Positions 1-8,324 of a stretch of DNA of 64,000 nt are shown one piece after another (the first letter of the stretch is position 1; each line of letters begins with the position of its first letter). The notes under the pieces are model-generated. The model was given only the letters and a program-made list of their open reading frames with translations. It was not told where the DNA came from and did no database searches. The stretch is taken from the NCBI RefSeq assembly GCF_002441855.2, contig NZ_CP029487.1:930001-994000 (forward strand), read 5' to 3'. The position numbers and the translations under genes are program-made. This DNA is from Eubacterium maltosivorans (GTDB lineage: Bacteria > Bacillota > Clostridia > Eubacteriales > Eubacteriaceae).

Positions 1-23
1 AACCCTTTGATACTTTAACGGCT

Positions 24-554
24 TTATACATTTGCGTTTTCCCCCTTTTTCATAAATTTAATGGTCAATCTTTCGCAGATAATCCCGCGGATCAGTATTA
101 CGATAACACCAACGATAAAGTAGCGAATCGCCAATGGTCCAAGATCTTTGCCTAAGGTTGTGAGCCCTGCCGCAATCCCGCCGTAAACAAAGTATTCACC
201 AGCGTTTGCATGGGGGAACAGACCTGTGATTGGATGACAGAAGGACACTGCCGCATCATAAAATGCAGGCTTGTATTTTTCATCCAGGAAACGCCCCATT
301 GTGTAAGCCATTGGGTTACACAGGAAAAACATTGACAGGATTGGCAGCAGCGTATACCTGAGTAAAAAGTTTTTACTGCAGATAATTCCCAGCTTATCAA
401 CCTTGTCCTGGCCGATGATCGCGATCAGAGCATTAACCGCTGTGATCAGACAAACAAGCGTTGGAATGATTCCGGTGATGTAGCCAACAAACTGTTCACC
501 CCCGATTTGAAACAGCCCAATGAATGAAGTCGCTAAATTTGATAAGAATTCCAT
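24..554 (-). CDS. srlA: PTS glucitol/sorbitol-type EIIC subunit
   Basis: A complete 176-residue integral membrane protein. It matches the C2 subunit of the glucitol/sorbitol phosphotransferase system, which with SrlE and SrlB imports a hexitol and phosphorylates it from PEP. Hydrophobic stretches lie at about residues 22-50, 62-82 and 120-160, and the family-like segment HPITGLFPHANAGEY starts at residue 107. The ATG follows GAGGAGG. It sits 80 bp downstream of gutM on the same strand, and the other PTS subunits would be expected just beyond the left edge. The true substrate could be another polyol, because the neighbouring genes are not the classical srlD set. Confidence 0.9.
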   Translation of the reverse strand: MEFLSNLATSFIGLFQIGGEQFVGYITGIIPTLVCLITAVNALIAIIGQDKVDKLGIICSKNFLLRYTLLPILSMFFLCNPMAYTMGRFLDEKYKPAFYDAAVSFCHPITGLFPHANAGEYFVYGGIAAGLTTLGKDLGPLAIRYFIVGVIVILIRGIICERLTIKFMKKGENANV

Positions 555-634
555 AATTACCTCCTCGTTCTTTTCTTTTTTAATAATCGCTGTTATGTAA
601 GCGGAACTACCGCAATCTACATACAGCTCATTAT

Positions 635-1135
635 TTACATTGACTCTTTAGCCGTAAGTTGTCCAGTACATTCAAGCATTCGTTTTTTATTCTCCGTTTG
701 TGTATCTTCTACAGCAAGTCTTTTCTCGATAGACTCTACAGCCTGAATCAGGGCTCCCTTTTTTTTAGTCATTTCTTCCGGATCATAGGGATGTCTCCGT
801 CTTCTACGCCGAAATTCTTTAGCATCTTCTTCCAGACCAATTCTTTTTAAATCTGACAGACTCTTTCCGAGCATGATTTCTTTTGTTTTAAACCCTGCAA
901 AGATTGTAATCCCCTTCATCTGACGGTAAGCTACCACCTGGTCTTTACGCCTGCTATAAGACACAATCAAAATTTGTCCTGCCTTCAGCCCTCCTTTCGT
1001 ATGCCCAATACCAATGGTACCGGTCCCTCTTAGCTTACCCAGTTCCCGTTGATAGCGCTTTATCTGAAATAGACTGAGTATCATCTGAAGTGCCATCAAC
1101 GCAAATACAACTAAAAACAATAAATTTCTTTGCAT
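635..1135 (-). CDS. gutM: Glucitol operon activator family protein (GutM)
   Basis: 166 residues with one N-terminal membrane segment (about residues 5-21) followed by a basic cytoplasmic part, including a run of arginines near residue 110. The N-terminal ~115 residues fit the GutM family, which accompanies glucitol PTS genes and was described in enterobacteria as an activator of the gut operon. It is longer than the enterobacterial protein (about 119 residues); the extra C-terminal part is charged and probably helical. It is the first gene after a consensus promoter and is co-directional with srlA. The biochemical role in Firmicutes is not settled, so activator is a family label here. Confidence 0.82.
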   Translation of the reverse strand: MQRNLLFLVVFALMALQMILSLFQIKRYQRELGKLRGTGTIGIGHTKGGLKAGQILIVSYSRRKDQVVAYRQMKGITIFAGFKTKEIMLGKSLSDLKRIGLEEDAKEFRRRRRRHPYDPEEMTKKKGALIQAVESIEKRLAVEDTQTENKKRMLECTGQLTAKESM

Positions 1136-1208
1136 TTTCCTTTACCCCTTTTTTGTTTTTTAAGTCCAAATGCCTTTATTTTTGTCTTTTGTTCCTGGCT
1201 TTAGTTGA

Positions 1209-1237
1209 ATTATATAATGCACATTTGTAAATGTCAA
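1209..1237 (-). promoter_or_regulatory. Consensus sigmaA promoter for gutM-srlA
   Basis: On the minus strand TTGACA (1232-1237) and TATAAT (1209-1214) are separated by 17 bases, a perfect match to the housekeeping consensus. Transcription would start near 1202, about 65 bases before the gutM start. The spacer contains the inverted repeat ACATTT-GT-AAATGT (about 1221-1234), a plausible operator for the SorC-family regulator encoded at 4129. The rest of 1238-1489 is AT-rich and holds no gene that I can see; TTTACAAA recurs at 1379-1386 and 1428-1435. Confidence 0.8.
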
Positions 1238-1489
1238 TCAGTTATTTTGTTTTTGACAGTATCTTTATTTATCAAAATTTATATAATTTTGGCTTAATTT
1301 AGCCGAATGTACTCGTTTTCTTTCGCATTATTTGTCTTATTTGTTAAAATAACGTCATTTTAGATTAGTGTTTTATAATTTACAAATGATAATTTAAAGA
1401 TGTTATTTATTTAACAATCATCGATAATTTACAAAAACAAAAAACACTTTATATAAATTTTGTTCTTAACTGTTTTAGGAAGAAAAAAA

Positions 1490-1524
1490 GCGCCACATTC
1501 TCATCAAAACAGAGAACGTGGCAC
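1490..1524 (-). terminator. Intrinsic terminator after yjbQ
   Basis: A 13-bp stem (arms 1490-1502 and 1512-1524, all positions paired if G-U is allowed) with a 9-base loop. On the minus strand it is followed by a run of seven T. It ends the aldolase-isomerase-yjbQ transcript and separates it from gutM-srlA. Confidence 0.88.
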
Positions 1525-1544
1525 CTCTTATATTTTATTAATAG

Positions 1545-2066
1545 CTATTCGCCAATCACGCAGACCTTACATTTTCTTGGTCTTGGGCGCGAGCAGTCAA
1601 AATCAACAAAATAAGCATATCCCGTCACACCAACGCCAAGATTTCCTTTTTCCACATCAAAAACCTCACTTGAGCCAATAATCGTCGCCTTCAGATGAGC
1701 ATCACAATTGAAAAGCTGTGTTCGGTCACCCCCCGGAAGATAAGTTTCAGCATTCGGCCAGGATTCAACCTCTCGATAATGTTCTTCACCCGGATAAAGA
1801 TACTGGTCCGCTGTTTCATGCTTCGGAAAAATTTTATTAAGCCCGTTATTCAGATCGACCTGCAAAAATTCATCCCCTTCTTCGGTATAATCGTGGACAA
1901 ACTCCTCAAAAAAAACGGCACAGGTTGTATGCGGTGAGGAGACAGCACAGATACCGTCCTGAATACCACTCTCCTGAATAATTTTTTTTAGTTGTGGCGT
2001 AATGTCAAAATAAGTTGGTCTGCCACCGTGAGATTCCAGTTCAATTTGTTCTTTATACATCTTCAT
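1545..2066 (-). CDS. yjbQ: YjbQ family protein (UPF0047)
   Basis: 173 residues. The start was placed at the ATG at 2066 because AAAGGGG precedes it and upstream in-frame residues do not resemble the family. YjbQ proteins form trimers with a metal-binding pocket; some members have weak thiamine-phosphate synthase activity, but the physiological role is unresolved. Family-typical motifs are SSPHTTCAVFF near residue 43 and NCDAHLKATIIG in the C-terminal third. The protein is about 35 residues longer than the common form, and the usual LGTWQ motif is replaced by LGVGVTGYAYF. It overlaps the isomerase gene by 14 bases, so translational coupling is likely. The polyol context suggests a role with phosphorylated sugars (inference). 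Confidence 0.85.
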   Translation of the reverse strand: MKMYKEQIELESHGGRPTYFDITPQLKKIIQESGIQDGICAVSSPHTTCAVFFEEFVHDYTEEGDEFLQVDLNNGLNKIFPKHETADQYLYPGEEHYREVESWPNAETYLPGGDRTQLFNCDAHLKATIIGSSEVFDVEKGNLGVGVTGYAYFVDFDCSRPRPRKCKVCVIGE

Positions 2067-2766
2067 TGCATTGTTCCCCTTTCTTCTCTTTATCGGCCTT
2101 TGCCATGGCTTCTGCCATATCGCGTACCATCCGGGCCGGATCTGGCGCGCCGATAATCCCAGAAGTCGCACCGGTACCATCCGCGCCCAGCTTAATAATA
2201 TTGTAAACATCCTCTGGAGAATTAACGCCTGAGGCGATCATGATCATAATTTCCGGATTCACGGCATGAATTTGTTCAGTTGTTTCCAGCACATAGCTGT
2301 CATCCGCCGTTTCTCCAGTGCCGATAAGGTCTGTTGGTTCAGACAATAAAATATCAGGCTTCATTTCCGCAATCGCCCTTGATTCTACAACCGAGTCCGC
2401 ACAGACAACCGTGAGCATCTCAAGTTCTTTTGCACGGTTCATTGCAGCGTAGAGCTCTGCCACTGTACAGCTGTTCTCTGCGTGATTCAAAAAAACAGCT
2501 TCTGCTCCCGCAGCTTTTAAAGATTCTGGCAGCACATGTCCCATACCTCTTCCCGGACGCAGTGACTCCATATGCTGAGCTGTCACAATAATATTTTTGG
2601 TATTTTCTGCAATATAGCGAATATCCGCAAAGGGACAGGTAAAGAAAATTTCAACTCCGGTATCCTCTGCCACCTTGTCGGCGGCTTTGGCCAATTCTAA
2701 GCTTTTTTCACCATAAAGGTAGGATTTTGGGTTCACGATCAAAAAAGGCGTTCTTACTTTTCTCAT
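2053..2766 (-). CDS. Triosephosphate isomerase, archaeal-like type
   Basis: 237 residues, a TIM barrel. It would interconvert dihydroxyacetone phosphate and glyceraldehyde 3-phosphate, or a related phosphosugar pair. Catalytic residues are visible: Asn12 and Lys14 (IVNPKSY), His95 (FLNHAEN) and Glu143 (SEPTDLIGTG). The length of about 235 residues and the segment GHVLPESLKAAGAEAVFLNH are much closer to my memory of archaeal TpiA than to the ~250-residue bacterial form. It lies three bases after the aldolase gene and overlaps yjbQ, so the three probably form one operon. It is presumably a pathway-specific second isomerase rather than the glycolytic one (inference). No symbol is assigned because the substrate is uncertain. 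Confidence 0.85.
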   Translation of the reverse strand: MRKVRTPFLIVNPKSYLYGEKSLELAKAADKVAEDTGVEIFFTCPFADIRYIAENTKNIIVTAQHMESLRPGRGMGHVLPESLKAAGAEAVFLNHAENSCTVAELYAAMNRAKELEMLTVVCADSVVESRAIAEMKPDILLSEPTDLIGTGETADDSYVLETTEQIHAVNPEIMIMIASGVNSPEDVYNIIKLGADGTGATSGIIGAPDPARMVRDMAEAMAKADKEKKGEQCNEDV

Positions 2767-2769
2767 TAT

Positions 2770-3612
2770 CTATACCTCCACTGTTTTAGTCTCAAAAACA
2801 CCATAATAATGCTCAAGGGTCTTCTGCATGCCCTCTTTGGAAGCCCTTTTAACATCCAGATAATTATCAGGTTTTTGTTTATTCAGGTTTTCCATAGCGC
2901 CGGCCAGAAAGTCAGAAAAAATGTTAATCTTAGAAATGCCGCTTACGGCGCACTTGTTCAAATTATCATCGCCAGACGAGGAACCGCCATGAAGAACCAG
3001 GGGTGTGCTTACTGCCGCAGCTATTTCTTTTAAACGGCCGAAGTTAATCTCAGGAATTCCTTTATACATGCCGTGGGCTGTCCCGATCGAAATCGCCAGG
3101 GAATCAACATTTGTCGCTTTAATAAAGTTTTCAGCATCCTCTACCGTGGTATATTTTGAGTCTGTTTCATCATGATTCTCATAGTTTTCTCCAGCGCCTA
3201 CATGTCCGATTTCTGCCTCTACTACCACACCTCTCGGGTGCGCGTAATCAATAATCTCCTTCGTTCTTGCAACATTGATATCAAAGCTTTCCATCGAAGC
3301 ATCAATCATAACTGAAGAAAAACCCAGATCAATCGCTTTTTTAATTAATTCCGGTGTCGCACCGTGATCCAGATGTAAAACCACCGGAATACTTGCAGCT
3401 TCGGCATATTTTTTGCCAACAAGGGCTGCATCCTCCAGATTAATGTCTTCTCCCAGATGGCTTTCCGCCAAAGCCAGAATAAGAGGAAAGCCTAGTTTTT
3501 CCGCTACCTCCACATGCCATTTCAACGATTCTAAATCAATAAAATTAGCTGCTGGTATTGCAAAATGCTTCTCTTGAGCTTTTTTAAACAATTCCTTTGA
3601 TGTTACTAACAT
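2770..3612 (-). CDS. Class II fructose/tagatose-bisphosphate aldolase
   Basis: 280 residues from the ATG at 3612, chosen because GGAGG lies about 9 bases upstream; an in-frame ATG at 3627 overlaps that ribosome site. Class II aldolases cleave ketose 1,6-bisphosphates with a Zn ion. Zinc and active-site motifs are present: LHLDHGAT near residue 80, EAEIGHVGAG near 132, AISIGTAHGMYKG near 170, and LHGGSSSGD near 205. The overall type is GatY/KbaY/FbaA-like and the substrate cannot be told from sequence. With the isomerase next door it could process a ketose bisphosphate derived from the PTS-imported polyol. It is the first gene after the strong promoter at 3731-3758. Confidence 0.9.
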   Translation of the reverse strand: MLVTSKELFKKAQEKHFAIPAANFIDLESLKWHVEVAEKLGFPLILALAESHLGEDINLEDAALVGKKYAEAASIPVVLHLDHGATPELIKKAIDLGFSSVMIDASMESFDINVARTKEIIDYAHPRGVVVEAEIGHVGAGENYENHDETDSKYTTVEDAENFIKATNVDSLAISIGTAHGMYKGIPEINFGRLKEIAAAVSTPLVLHGGSSSGDDNLNKCAVSGISKINIFSDFLAGAMENLNKQKPDNYLDVKRASKEGMQKTLEHYYGVFETKTVEV

Positions 3613-3687
3613 AATTAATCCCTCCATAGAATAAAAGCTGGCGATATCCGCCGCTAAACAGGCAAAAGGTGAGCTCTCCTTTTTTAT

Positions 3688-3697
3688 AACATATGTT
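3688..3697. promoter_or_regulatory. Possible operator palindrome in the aldolase leader
   Basis: AACATATGTT is a perfect 10-base palindrome about 25-35 bases downstream of the predicted transcription start of the aldolase operon. That is a position where a repressor could block elongation or initiation. There is no direct evidence for binding, and it is short enough to occur by chance in AT-rich DNA. Confidence 0.3.
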
Positions 3698-3730
3698 CCT
3701 GTAAGTCTTTTTTGTTCTTGCCTACTTATG

Positions 3731-3758
3731 ATTATATGTGTTTTTTATTTTTTGTCAA
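3731..3758 (-). promoter_or_regulatory. Consensus sigmaA promoter for the aldolase operon
   Basis: On the minus strand TTGACA (3753-3758) and TATAAT (3731-3736) have a 16-base spacer. Both hexamers are perfect. Transcription would begin near 3723, giving a leader of about 110 bases before the ATG at 3612. The leader holds a GGCG-GATAT-CGCC hairpin near 3640. Confidence 0.8.
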
Positions 3759-4128
3759 ATTTTAAACTCCAATTAATAATTATTTTAAGAAGTGACATCT
3801 ATTTTTTACATTTGTTTATTTATTTATTTTTTGATATTTCTTTTTTTCTAATCAAACACCTGATTTTCCTTTTATATAAGCCGATTTTCAAACAAATATG
3901 TTTTTTCTTTAAAAATAAAAAATATATCTTTATTAGCAATCAGAACGTTTGTAAAATATTTTTAGTTTTTATTTTTACGTTTTTAAATTATTTTAACTTT
4001 TCTTTATTTTCTTTTTATCGTTTATTCTATTTAAAACATTTGTTAAATTACAATTAAAAACAATGGTTTTTCTAAGGAAGCTGTGTTAAAATTCAAATGA
4101 ACTGATACATAGAATCGAGGAGTTTTCA
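3759..4128. other. AT-rich divergent intergenic region
   Basis: About 370 bases of very T-rich sequence between the polyol operon promoter and the SorC-family regulator. No credible gene is present; the open frames here encode Phe/Leu/Ile-rich noise without ribosome sites. TTTGTAAA occurs at 3949-3956, a motif also found around the gutM promoter. The regulator's own promoter probably lies at about 4030-4095, but no convincing pair of hexamers was found. Confidence 0.5.
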
Positions 4129-5088
4129 ATGAAAAAAAACATTATTGAGGATGAACGTATGATGCTGCGCGTCAGCGATATGTACTACAATAAAAACATG
4201 AGCCAGCAGGATATTGCCAATAAGCTATCCATTTCCCGTCCTACCATTTCCAAACTGTTAAGCGCTGCCAGAGAACACGGTATTGTTACCATTACCGTAT
4301 CGGACACCACTGGACGTAAATACTTTCAGCTGGAACAGCTATTAGAAGAAAAATATGGATTGAAAGAGGTTTTCATTGTAGAAACCCTAGAGGACACAGC
4401 CGAAACCAAAGCGCTTATGGGCAAAGCCGCCGCTCAATATCTTTCACGAATTATACGTGACGGCGATGTTATTGGCGTTACCATGGGGACTACAGTCGCG
4501 CAGATTGCGCCTCACGCCAATAATTCCTACCACTCTAACCTTACCTTTGTCCCTTTGATTGGAGGCATTGGCACTGTCGCCACTGAACTACACAGCAACT
4601 ATATTGCTGAATCCATGGCCCGCGCATTTGGAGGTATTTATTATCCGCTTCATGCTCCTGCCATGATCTCCAGAAAAAACACGAAAATTGAGTTGATGAA
4701 AGAAAACAGTATTCAACGCGTTTTTAAAAAGGCTAAGCGCATGGACATCGCGATTTTAGGTATTGGCGCACCTACCAGCAATTCTACCATTATAAAAACC
4801 GGTTACTTTACCCCAGAAATGTTTGAAGAGATTCGCGAACAGAAAATGTGCGGTGATATCTGTATGGTTTTCTATGACGAAAACGGTAATATCGATAAAT
4901 TTGAATATAATGAAAAAATGATGTCCATTGACCTAGGCGTGCTCAAAAACACGAAATACTCTATCGGTGTCTGCGGCGGGGTTGACAAGCCGGTTGCCAT
5001 TTCCGGCGCCATTAACGGCGGTTATATTAATGTGCTGATTACCGATTATGCTTGTGCACAGATTCTGGACCGTATGAAAAGTGAATAA
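4129..5088 (+). CDS. SorC-family sugar-sensing transcriptional regulator
   Basis: 319 residues. The N-terminal helix-turn-helix (about residues 20-50, MSQQDIANKLSISRPTISKL) is followed by a SorC-type effector domain (DeoR-like sugar-phosphate-binding fold) with the nucleotide/phosphate loop-like DVIGVTMGTTVAQIA near residue 115. These proteins bind phosphorylated sugars and control adjacent catabolic genes. The ATG follows GAGGAG. It is transcribed away from the aldolase-isomerase-yjbQ-gutM-srlA genes, so it is very probably their regulator. Candidate operators are the palindromes in and near the two minus-strand promoters. Confidence 0.9.
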   Translation: MKKNIIEDERMMLRVSDMYYNKNMSQQDIANKLSISRPTISKLLSAAREHGIVTITVSDTTGRKYFQLEQLLEEKYGLKEVFIVETLEDTAETKALMGKAAAQYLSRIIRDGDVIGVTMGTTVAQIAPHANNSYHSNLTFVPLIGGIGTVATELHSNYIAESMARAFGGIYYPLHAPAMISRKNTKIELMKENSIQRVFKKAKRMDIAILGIGAPTSNSTIIKTGYFTPEMFEEIREQKMCGDICMVFYDENGNIDKFEYNEKMMSIDLGVLKNTKYSIGVCGGVDKPVAISGAINGGYINVLITDYACAQILDRMKSE

Positions 5089-5101
5089 TTTTTTACAACA
5101 T

Positions 5102-5138
5102 AAAAGGGTGACCGCCCGAAACGGGCGGTCACCCTTTT
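5102..5138. terminator. Bidirectional terminator between the regulator and ribF
   Basis: A perfect 17-bp stem with an AAA loop, flanked by A4 and T4 that serve as the U tract on either strand, placed between two convergent genes. The inner 21 bases (5110-5130) are one copy of a hairpin family found six times in this window. Confidence 0.9.
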
Positions 5139-5142
5139 ATCG

Positions 5143-6051
5143 CTACTTCCTGTAACGCGTATGGATATTACGGATATCACTTTTAATTTGGGCTACCAGA
5201 TCGCCGAGATTATCAAATTTAATTTCACCACGCACTCTCTCCTTAAAAGTCAAGGTAACGTAATCACCGTAAATATTCTCATCAAAATCATAAATGTAGG
5301 TTTCAATACTATAGGGATGCTTTTCAAAAGTGGGATTAAACCCTAAATTAGTAAGCCCATCGTGTTCCTGGCCACGAACCCTTATCTTTGTATAGTAAAC
5401 ACCACTGCTGGGAAGAATGACTTTTTCTTTCATTTTCAAATTGGCAGTAGGAATATCAAAGGTATGCCCAAGACCTTTCCCTTTTACAATGGTCCCCTCA
5501 ATGCTGTAATCCCGGCCTAAAAAGGTCGATACTTCATTTACTTTTCCCGTGCCGATGAGCTCCCGAATCAGGGTGCTGCTAACTGATTGTCCGTCGATAA
5601 TACACGGCGGAATAACGGTCACCCCAAAGTTAAAACGCTTTCCAAACTCTGTGAGCATCTGGATATCCCCTTCGCCTTTAAAGCCAAAGCTATAGTTAAA
5701 ACCGACCACAATATGAACAACATTATACTTTTGCAGCAAATAGTCCCGTATAAAAGCTTTTGGACTGTAGCACATCAGCTGATCATTAAAAGGATTCAAA
5801 AAAACATAATCAATTCCCAAGTCTTTCATAATCCGGACTTTTTCTTCATTCGTGGTAATAAGCCACGGTGAGTATGCTGGGAAAATATGGGTCAGCGGAT
5901 GCTCTGCAAAGGTCATGACACCACTGGCACAATTCAGTTCTTTTGCTTTTTTGATGGTGGCATTAATAAGCTCCTGATGCCCCAAGTGCACACCATCAAA
6001 GAAGCCAAGAGCCAATACAATTTTTTCATTTGGATTAATTTCGGTATTCAT
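5143..6051 (-). CDS. ribF: Bifunctional riboflavin kinase / FAD synthetase
   Basis: 302 residues, the usual length. It phosphorylates riboflavin to FMN and adenylates FMN to FAD. The N-terminal nucleotidyltransferase domain begins with LGFFDGVHLGHQELI (residues 15-29, HxGH-type motif). The C-terminal kinase domain carries GKGLGHTFDIPTANL near residue 190. It starts 11 bases after truB and is the last gene of the rimP-nusA-infB operon, where ribF commonly lies. No FMN riboswitch is seen upstream, as expected for an internal operon gene. Confidence 0.96.
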   Translation of the reverse strand: MNTEINPNEKIVLALGFFDGVHLGHQELINATIKKAKELNCASGVMTFAEHPLTHIFPAYSPWLITTNEEKVRIMKDLGIDYVFLNPFNDQLMCYSPKAFIRDYLLQKYNVVHIVVGFNYSFGFKGEGDIQMLTEFGKRFNFGVTVIPPCIIDGQSVSSTLIRELIGTGKVNEVSTFLGRDYSIEGTIVKGKGLGHTFDIPTANLKMKEKVILPSSGVYYTKIRVRGQEHDGLTNLGFNPTFEKHPYSIETYIYDFDENIYGDYVTLTFKERVRGEIKFDNLGDLVAQIKSDIRNIHTRYRK

Positions 6052-6062
6052 GGTTATTCTCC

Positions 6063-6971
6063 CTAAAACATTTTAATTGGCTGAACATAGGGTTCCTCGC
6101 CAGCACAAAACCGGCCAATACCTACAAATTCTTCCTGGTCATAGAGACGCAGAATTTCACTGTCTTCAAAGTCCGCAAAATTTTCTACAGCATTCCACTG
6201 ATACAAACGGTTGCCGCTCCTCAGAAAACGGCCGCCCCGTTCGTTGGCCGCTACCATTCTGAACTTTTCCAGCGCATACTCTGGCTCATGAAAAAAGCAC
6301 TGGGCACGGCCGACCAGCATTAAATTTTTAAGCTGGGATAAGTGCAGTGCATTCTCTATTCTAAAATCCCCAACCCTTTTACGGTAAAGGTCTCCCATAC
6401 AGGCTGCCGTCCCCAATTTTTTACCGATATCGCGGCAAAGAGAACGGATATATGTACCTTTAGAGCATTCTACAACAAAACGTGCCTTATAAGGCAGTTC
6501 ACCCATCTCTATTGCTTCTATCCGGCTGATATGGATAGACCGCGGCGGTATTTCAACCTTCTCGCCCGCTCTTGCATAGTCATAAAGCTTACGCCCATTG
6601 ATTTTTAAGGCTGAATAAATGGGCGGTACCTGCATACTGTCTCCCTCAAAAGATTTAAGTACTTTTAAAAATTCTTCTTTGGTGAAGTGTACCGGCTCCT
6701 CTGCGGTCACCGTCCCTGTGCAGTCACAGGTATCCGTTTCCTGACCGAACAAAATTTCCGCCTCATAAACCTTATCAAGATCATTTAAATATTCTACTGC
6801 TTTAGTGGCTTTACCCACACATAAAACAAGCACTCCCTGGGCATTAGGGTCCAGCGTCCCCGTATGTCCGATTTTTTTAGTGTGTAATATCTGCCGGGCC
6901 TTAAAAACAACATCGTGTGATGTCATTCCTTTTTCCTTATAAATATTGAGATAACCGTTTAGCTCACTCAT
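6063..6971 (-). CDS. truB: tRNA pseudouridine-55 synthase
   Basis: 302 residues. It forms pseudouridine 55 in the T loop of tRNAs. The catalytic aspartate is in GHTGTLDPNAQGVLVLCVG (about residues 36-54), and the N terminus GYLNIYKEKGMTSHDVV is typical. A PUA-like C-terminal region follows. The start overlaps the end of nrnA by four bases (ATGA), so coupled translation is likely. It is part of the conserved rbfA-nrnA-truB-ribF run. Confidence 0.96.
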   Translation of the reverse strand: MSELNGYLNIYKEKGMTSHDVVFKARQILHTKKIGHTGTLDPNAQGVLVLCVGKATKAVEYLNDLDKVYEAEILFGQETDTCDCTGTVTAEEPVHFTKEEFLKVLKSFEGDSMQVPPIYSALKINGRKLYDYARAGEKVEIPPRSIHISRIEAIEMGELPYKARFVVECSKGTYIRSLCRDIGKKLGTAACMGDLYRKRVGDFRIENALHLSQLKNLMLVGRAQCFFHEPEYALEKFRMVAANERGGRFLRSGNRLYQWNAVENFADFEDSEILRLYDQEEFVGIGRFCAGEEPYVQPIKMF

Positions 6972-7942
6972 ATATCTTCTTCATGCTTCCTGTAGTACTC
7001 GATCACTTCGATCAGTTCTTTTTTCAGCGCTTTCAGGTCTCCTTTAAAGGTAAATCCCGCGGCGCGCATGTGGCCTCCGCCTCCGTATTTACGGGCAATC
7101 AATGAAACATCAATTTTAAATGGCGTCTTTGAGCGGAGTGAAACACGGTAAATACCGCATTCTACTTCTTTTACTGTCGCAGACAGCTGAACGCCGATAA
7201 CATTCATACCAATATTGGCAACATCGTCCGTTATCTGGACAGGGCCCCCATATTTACAAATATCAGCATAGCTTAAAAAGATCCATGCCAGGGTATTGTC
7301 TTCATACAACTGTAACGAGTCTACCGCCTTGCCATACAGCTTCATTTGGGCATAATTTTTCTCGCTGTGAAGCCGTTTGGACAACACCGCGAAATTATCC
7401 CGCTTTTCATAAAGACGGCTTAAAATCTGATGGGTCTCGGCAGTAACATTGGCAAACTGAAAGCTGCCGGTGTCGGTAGAGATACCAGTAAAAACAGCCT
7501 CAACCATCTCAGGATCCAGTTCAACGCCCAGAGCATCTAAAATACGAAAGACCAGTTCAGCAGTAGCGGCAGTTATCTCTAAAAAATTAATGTCGCCATA
7601 CCCCTGATTGGTGGCGTGATGGTCTATGACCATGGTCGTCCGCGCATCCACCATCGGGACTGGCTTAAACGCATATTCTATTGTTGAACAATCCAGAAAA
7701 GTTACAACGTCATATTCATCCCGAAGCTCATCTTCAAAATAGCGGCTTTCACTGAAAAACTGAAGCTTATCCTCTAAAGGCGTTTCGATGTAATAATCGA
7801 CATTCTTCCCCAGGGCTTTAAGGCCTTTTCCAAAGGCAATAGCAGACCCGATGGCATCGCCATCGGGTTTATTATGCACGAGAATCAAAAAGCTCTGATT
7901 CTCTTTTATACAATCAAGAATCTCTGTCGGTACCTTCTTCAT
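6968..7942 (-). CDS. nrnA: DHH-family nanoRNase / pAp phosphatase
   Basis: 324 residues. Bacillus NrnA degrades short oligoribonucleotides and dephosphorylates pAp. The DHH metal-site motifs are present in order: HNKPDGDAIGSA (residue 23 on), FLDCST, IDHHAT, and in the C-terminal DHHA1 domain RSKTPFKIDVS and GGGGHMRAAGF. The start lies 29 bases inside the end of rbfA, with AAAGGAG upstream of the ATG. This rbfA-nrnA-truB order is common in Firmicutes. Which of the two activities dominates cannot be told. Confidence 0.93.
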   Translation of the reverse strand: MKKVPTEILDCIKENQSFLILVHNKPDGDAIGSAIAFGKGLKALGKNVDYYIETPLEDKLQFFSESRYFEDELRDEYDVVTFLDCSTIEYAFKPVPMVDARTTMVIDHHATNQGYGDINFLEITAATAELVFRILDALGVELDPEMVEAVFTGISTDTGSFQFANVTAETHQILSRLYEKRDNFAVLSKRLHSEKNYAQMKLYGKAVDSLQLYEDNTLAWIFLSYADICKYGGPVQITDDVANIGMNVIGVQLSATVKEVECGIYRVSLRSKTPFKIDVSLIARKYGGGGHMRAAGFTFKGDLKALKKELIEVIEYYRKHEEDI

Positions 7943-8306
7943 CCTCAGATGCTCCTTTATCTTTTTTTAGACTTGCTAAAATACTGTCGATATGCATGCC
8001 ATATTCTACAGAATCATCTAATTTGAAAGTAAGCGCCGGAATGGAGTGAACCTTAAGCACTTTCCCAAGGTTTGCCCGCAAAAAGCCTTTTGCATTATCT
8101 AAGAGTCCCAGGACTTCTTCTTTTTCTTCGGGCGTTCCGAAAATACTGACATAAACCGTTGCAGTTTTGAGATCAGGCGCCGCCTTAACATTTGTAATAC
8201 TAAGCGTATCACGATTAAAACGGCTGTCCTTCATTTTTTGTTGAATGATCAGACTCAGCTCACGTTGAATCTGACCATTAATTTTTTCTATACGATGTGA
8301 TGCCAT
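7914..8306 (-). CDS. rbfA: Ribosome-binding factor A
   Basis: 130 residues. RbfA binds the 30S subunit during late 16S rRNA maturation. The N terminus MASHRIEKINGQIQRELSLI and the KH-like core with DPDL-type segment (here AAPDLKTATVYVSIFG) fit the family. An acidic C-terminal tail (DEEGTDRDS) overlaps the nrnA start. It follows infB by 18 bases in the same operon. Confidence 0.95.
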   Translation of the reverse strand: MASHRIEKINGQIQRELSLIIQQKMKDSRFNRDTLSITNVKAAPDLKTATVYVSIFGTPEEKEEVLGLLDNAKGFLRANLGKVLKVHSIPALTFKLDDSVEYGMHIDSILASLKKDKGASEDEEGTDRDS

Positions 8307-8324
8307 AATAGCACCCCCTTTATT

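Noticed and set aside
3630-3655. Hairpin GGCG-GATAT-CGCC with a short T tract in the aldolase leader, considered as an attenuator
   Set aside because: The stem is short and the tail TTTTATT is weak; insufficient without comparative data.
3728-4057. Plus-strand frame of 109 codons in the divergent intergenic region
   Set aside because: Almost only Phe, Leu, Ile, Tyr and Lys from T-rich DNA, without a ribosome site; it overlaps a consensus promoter.
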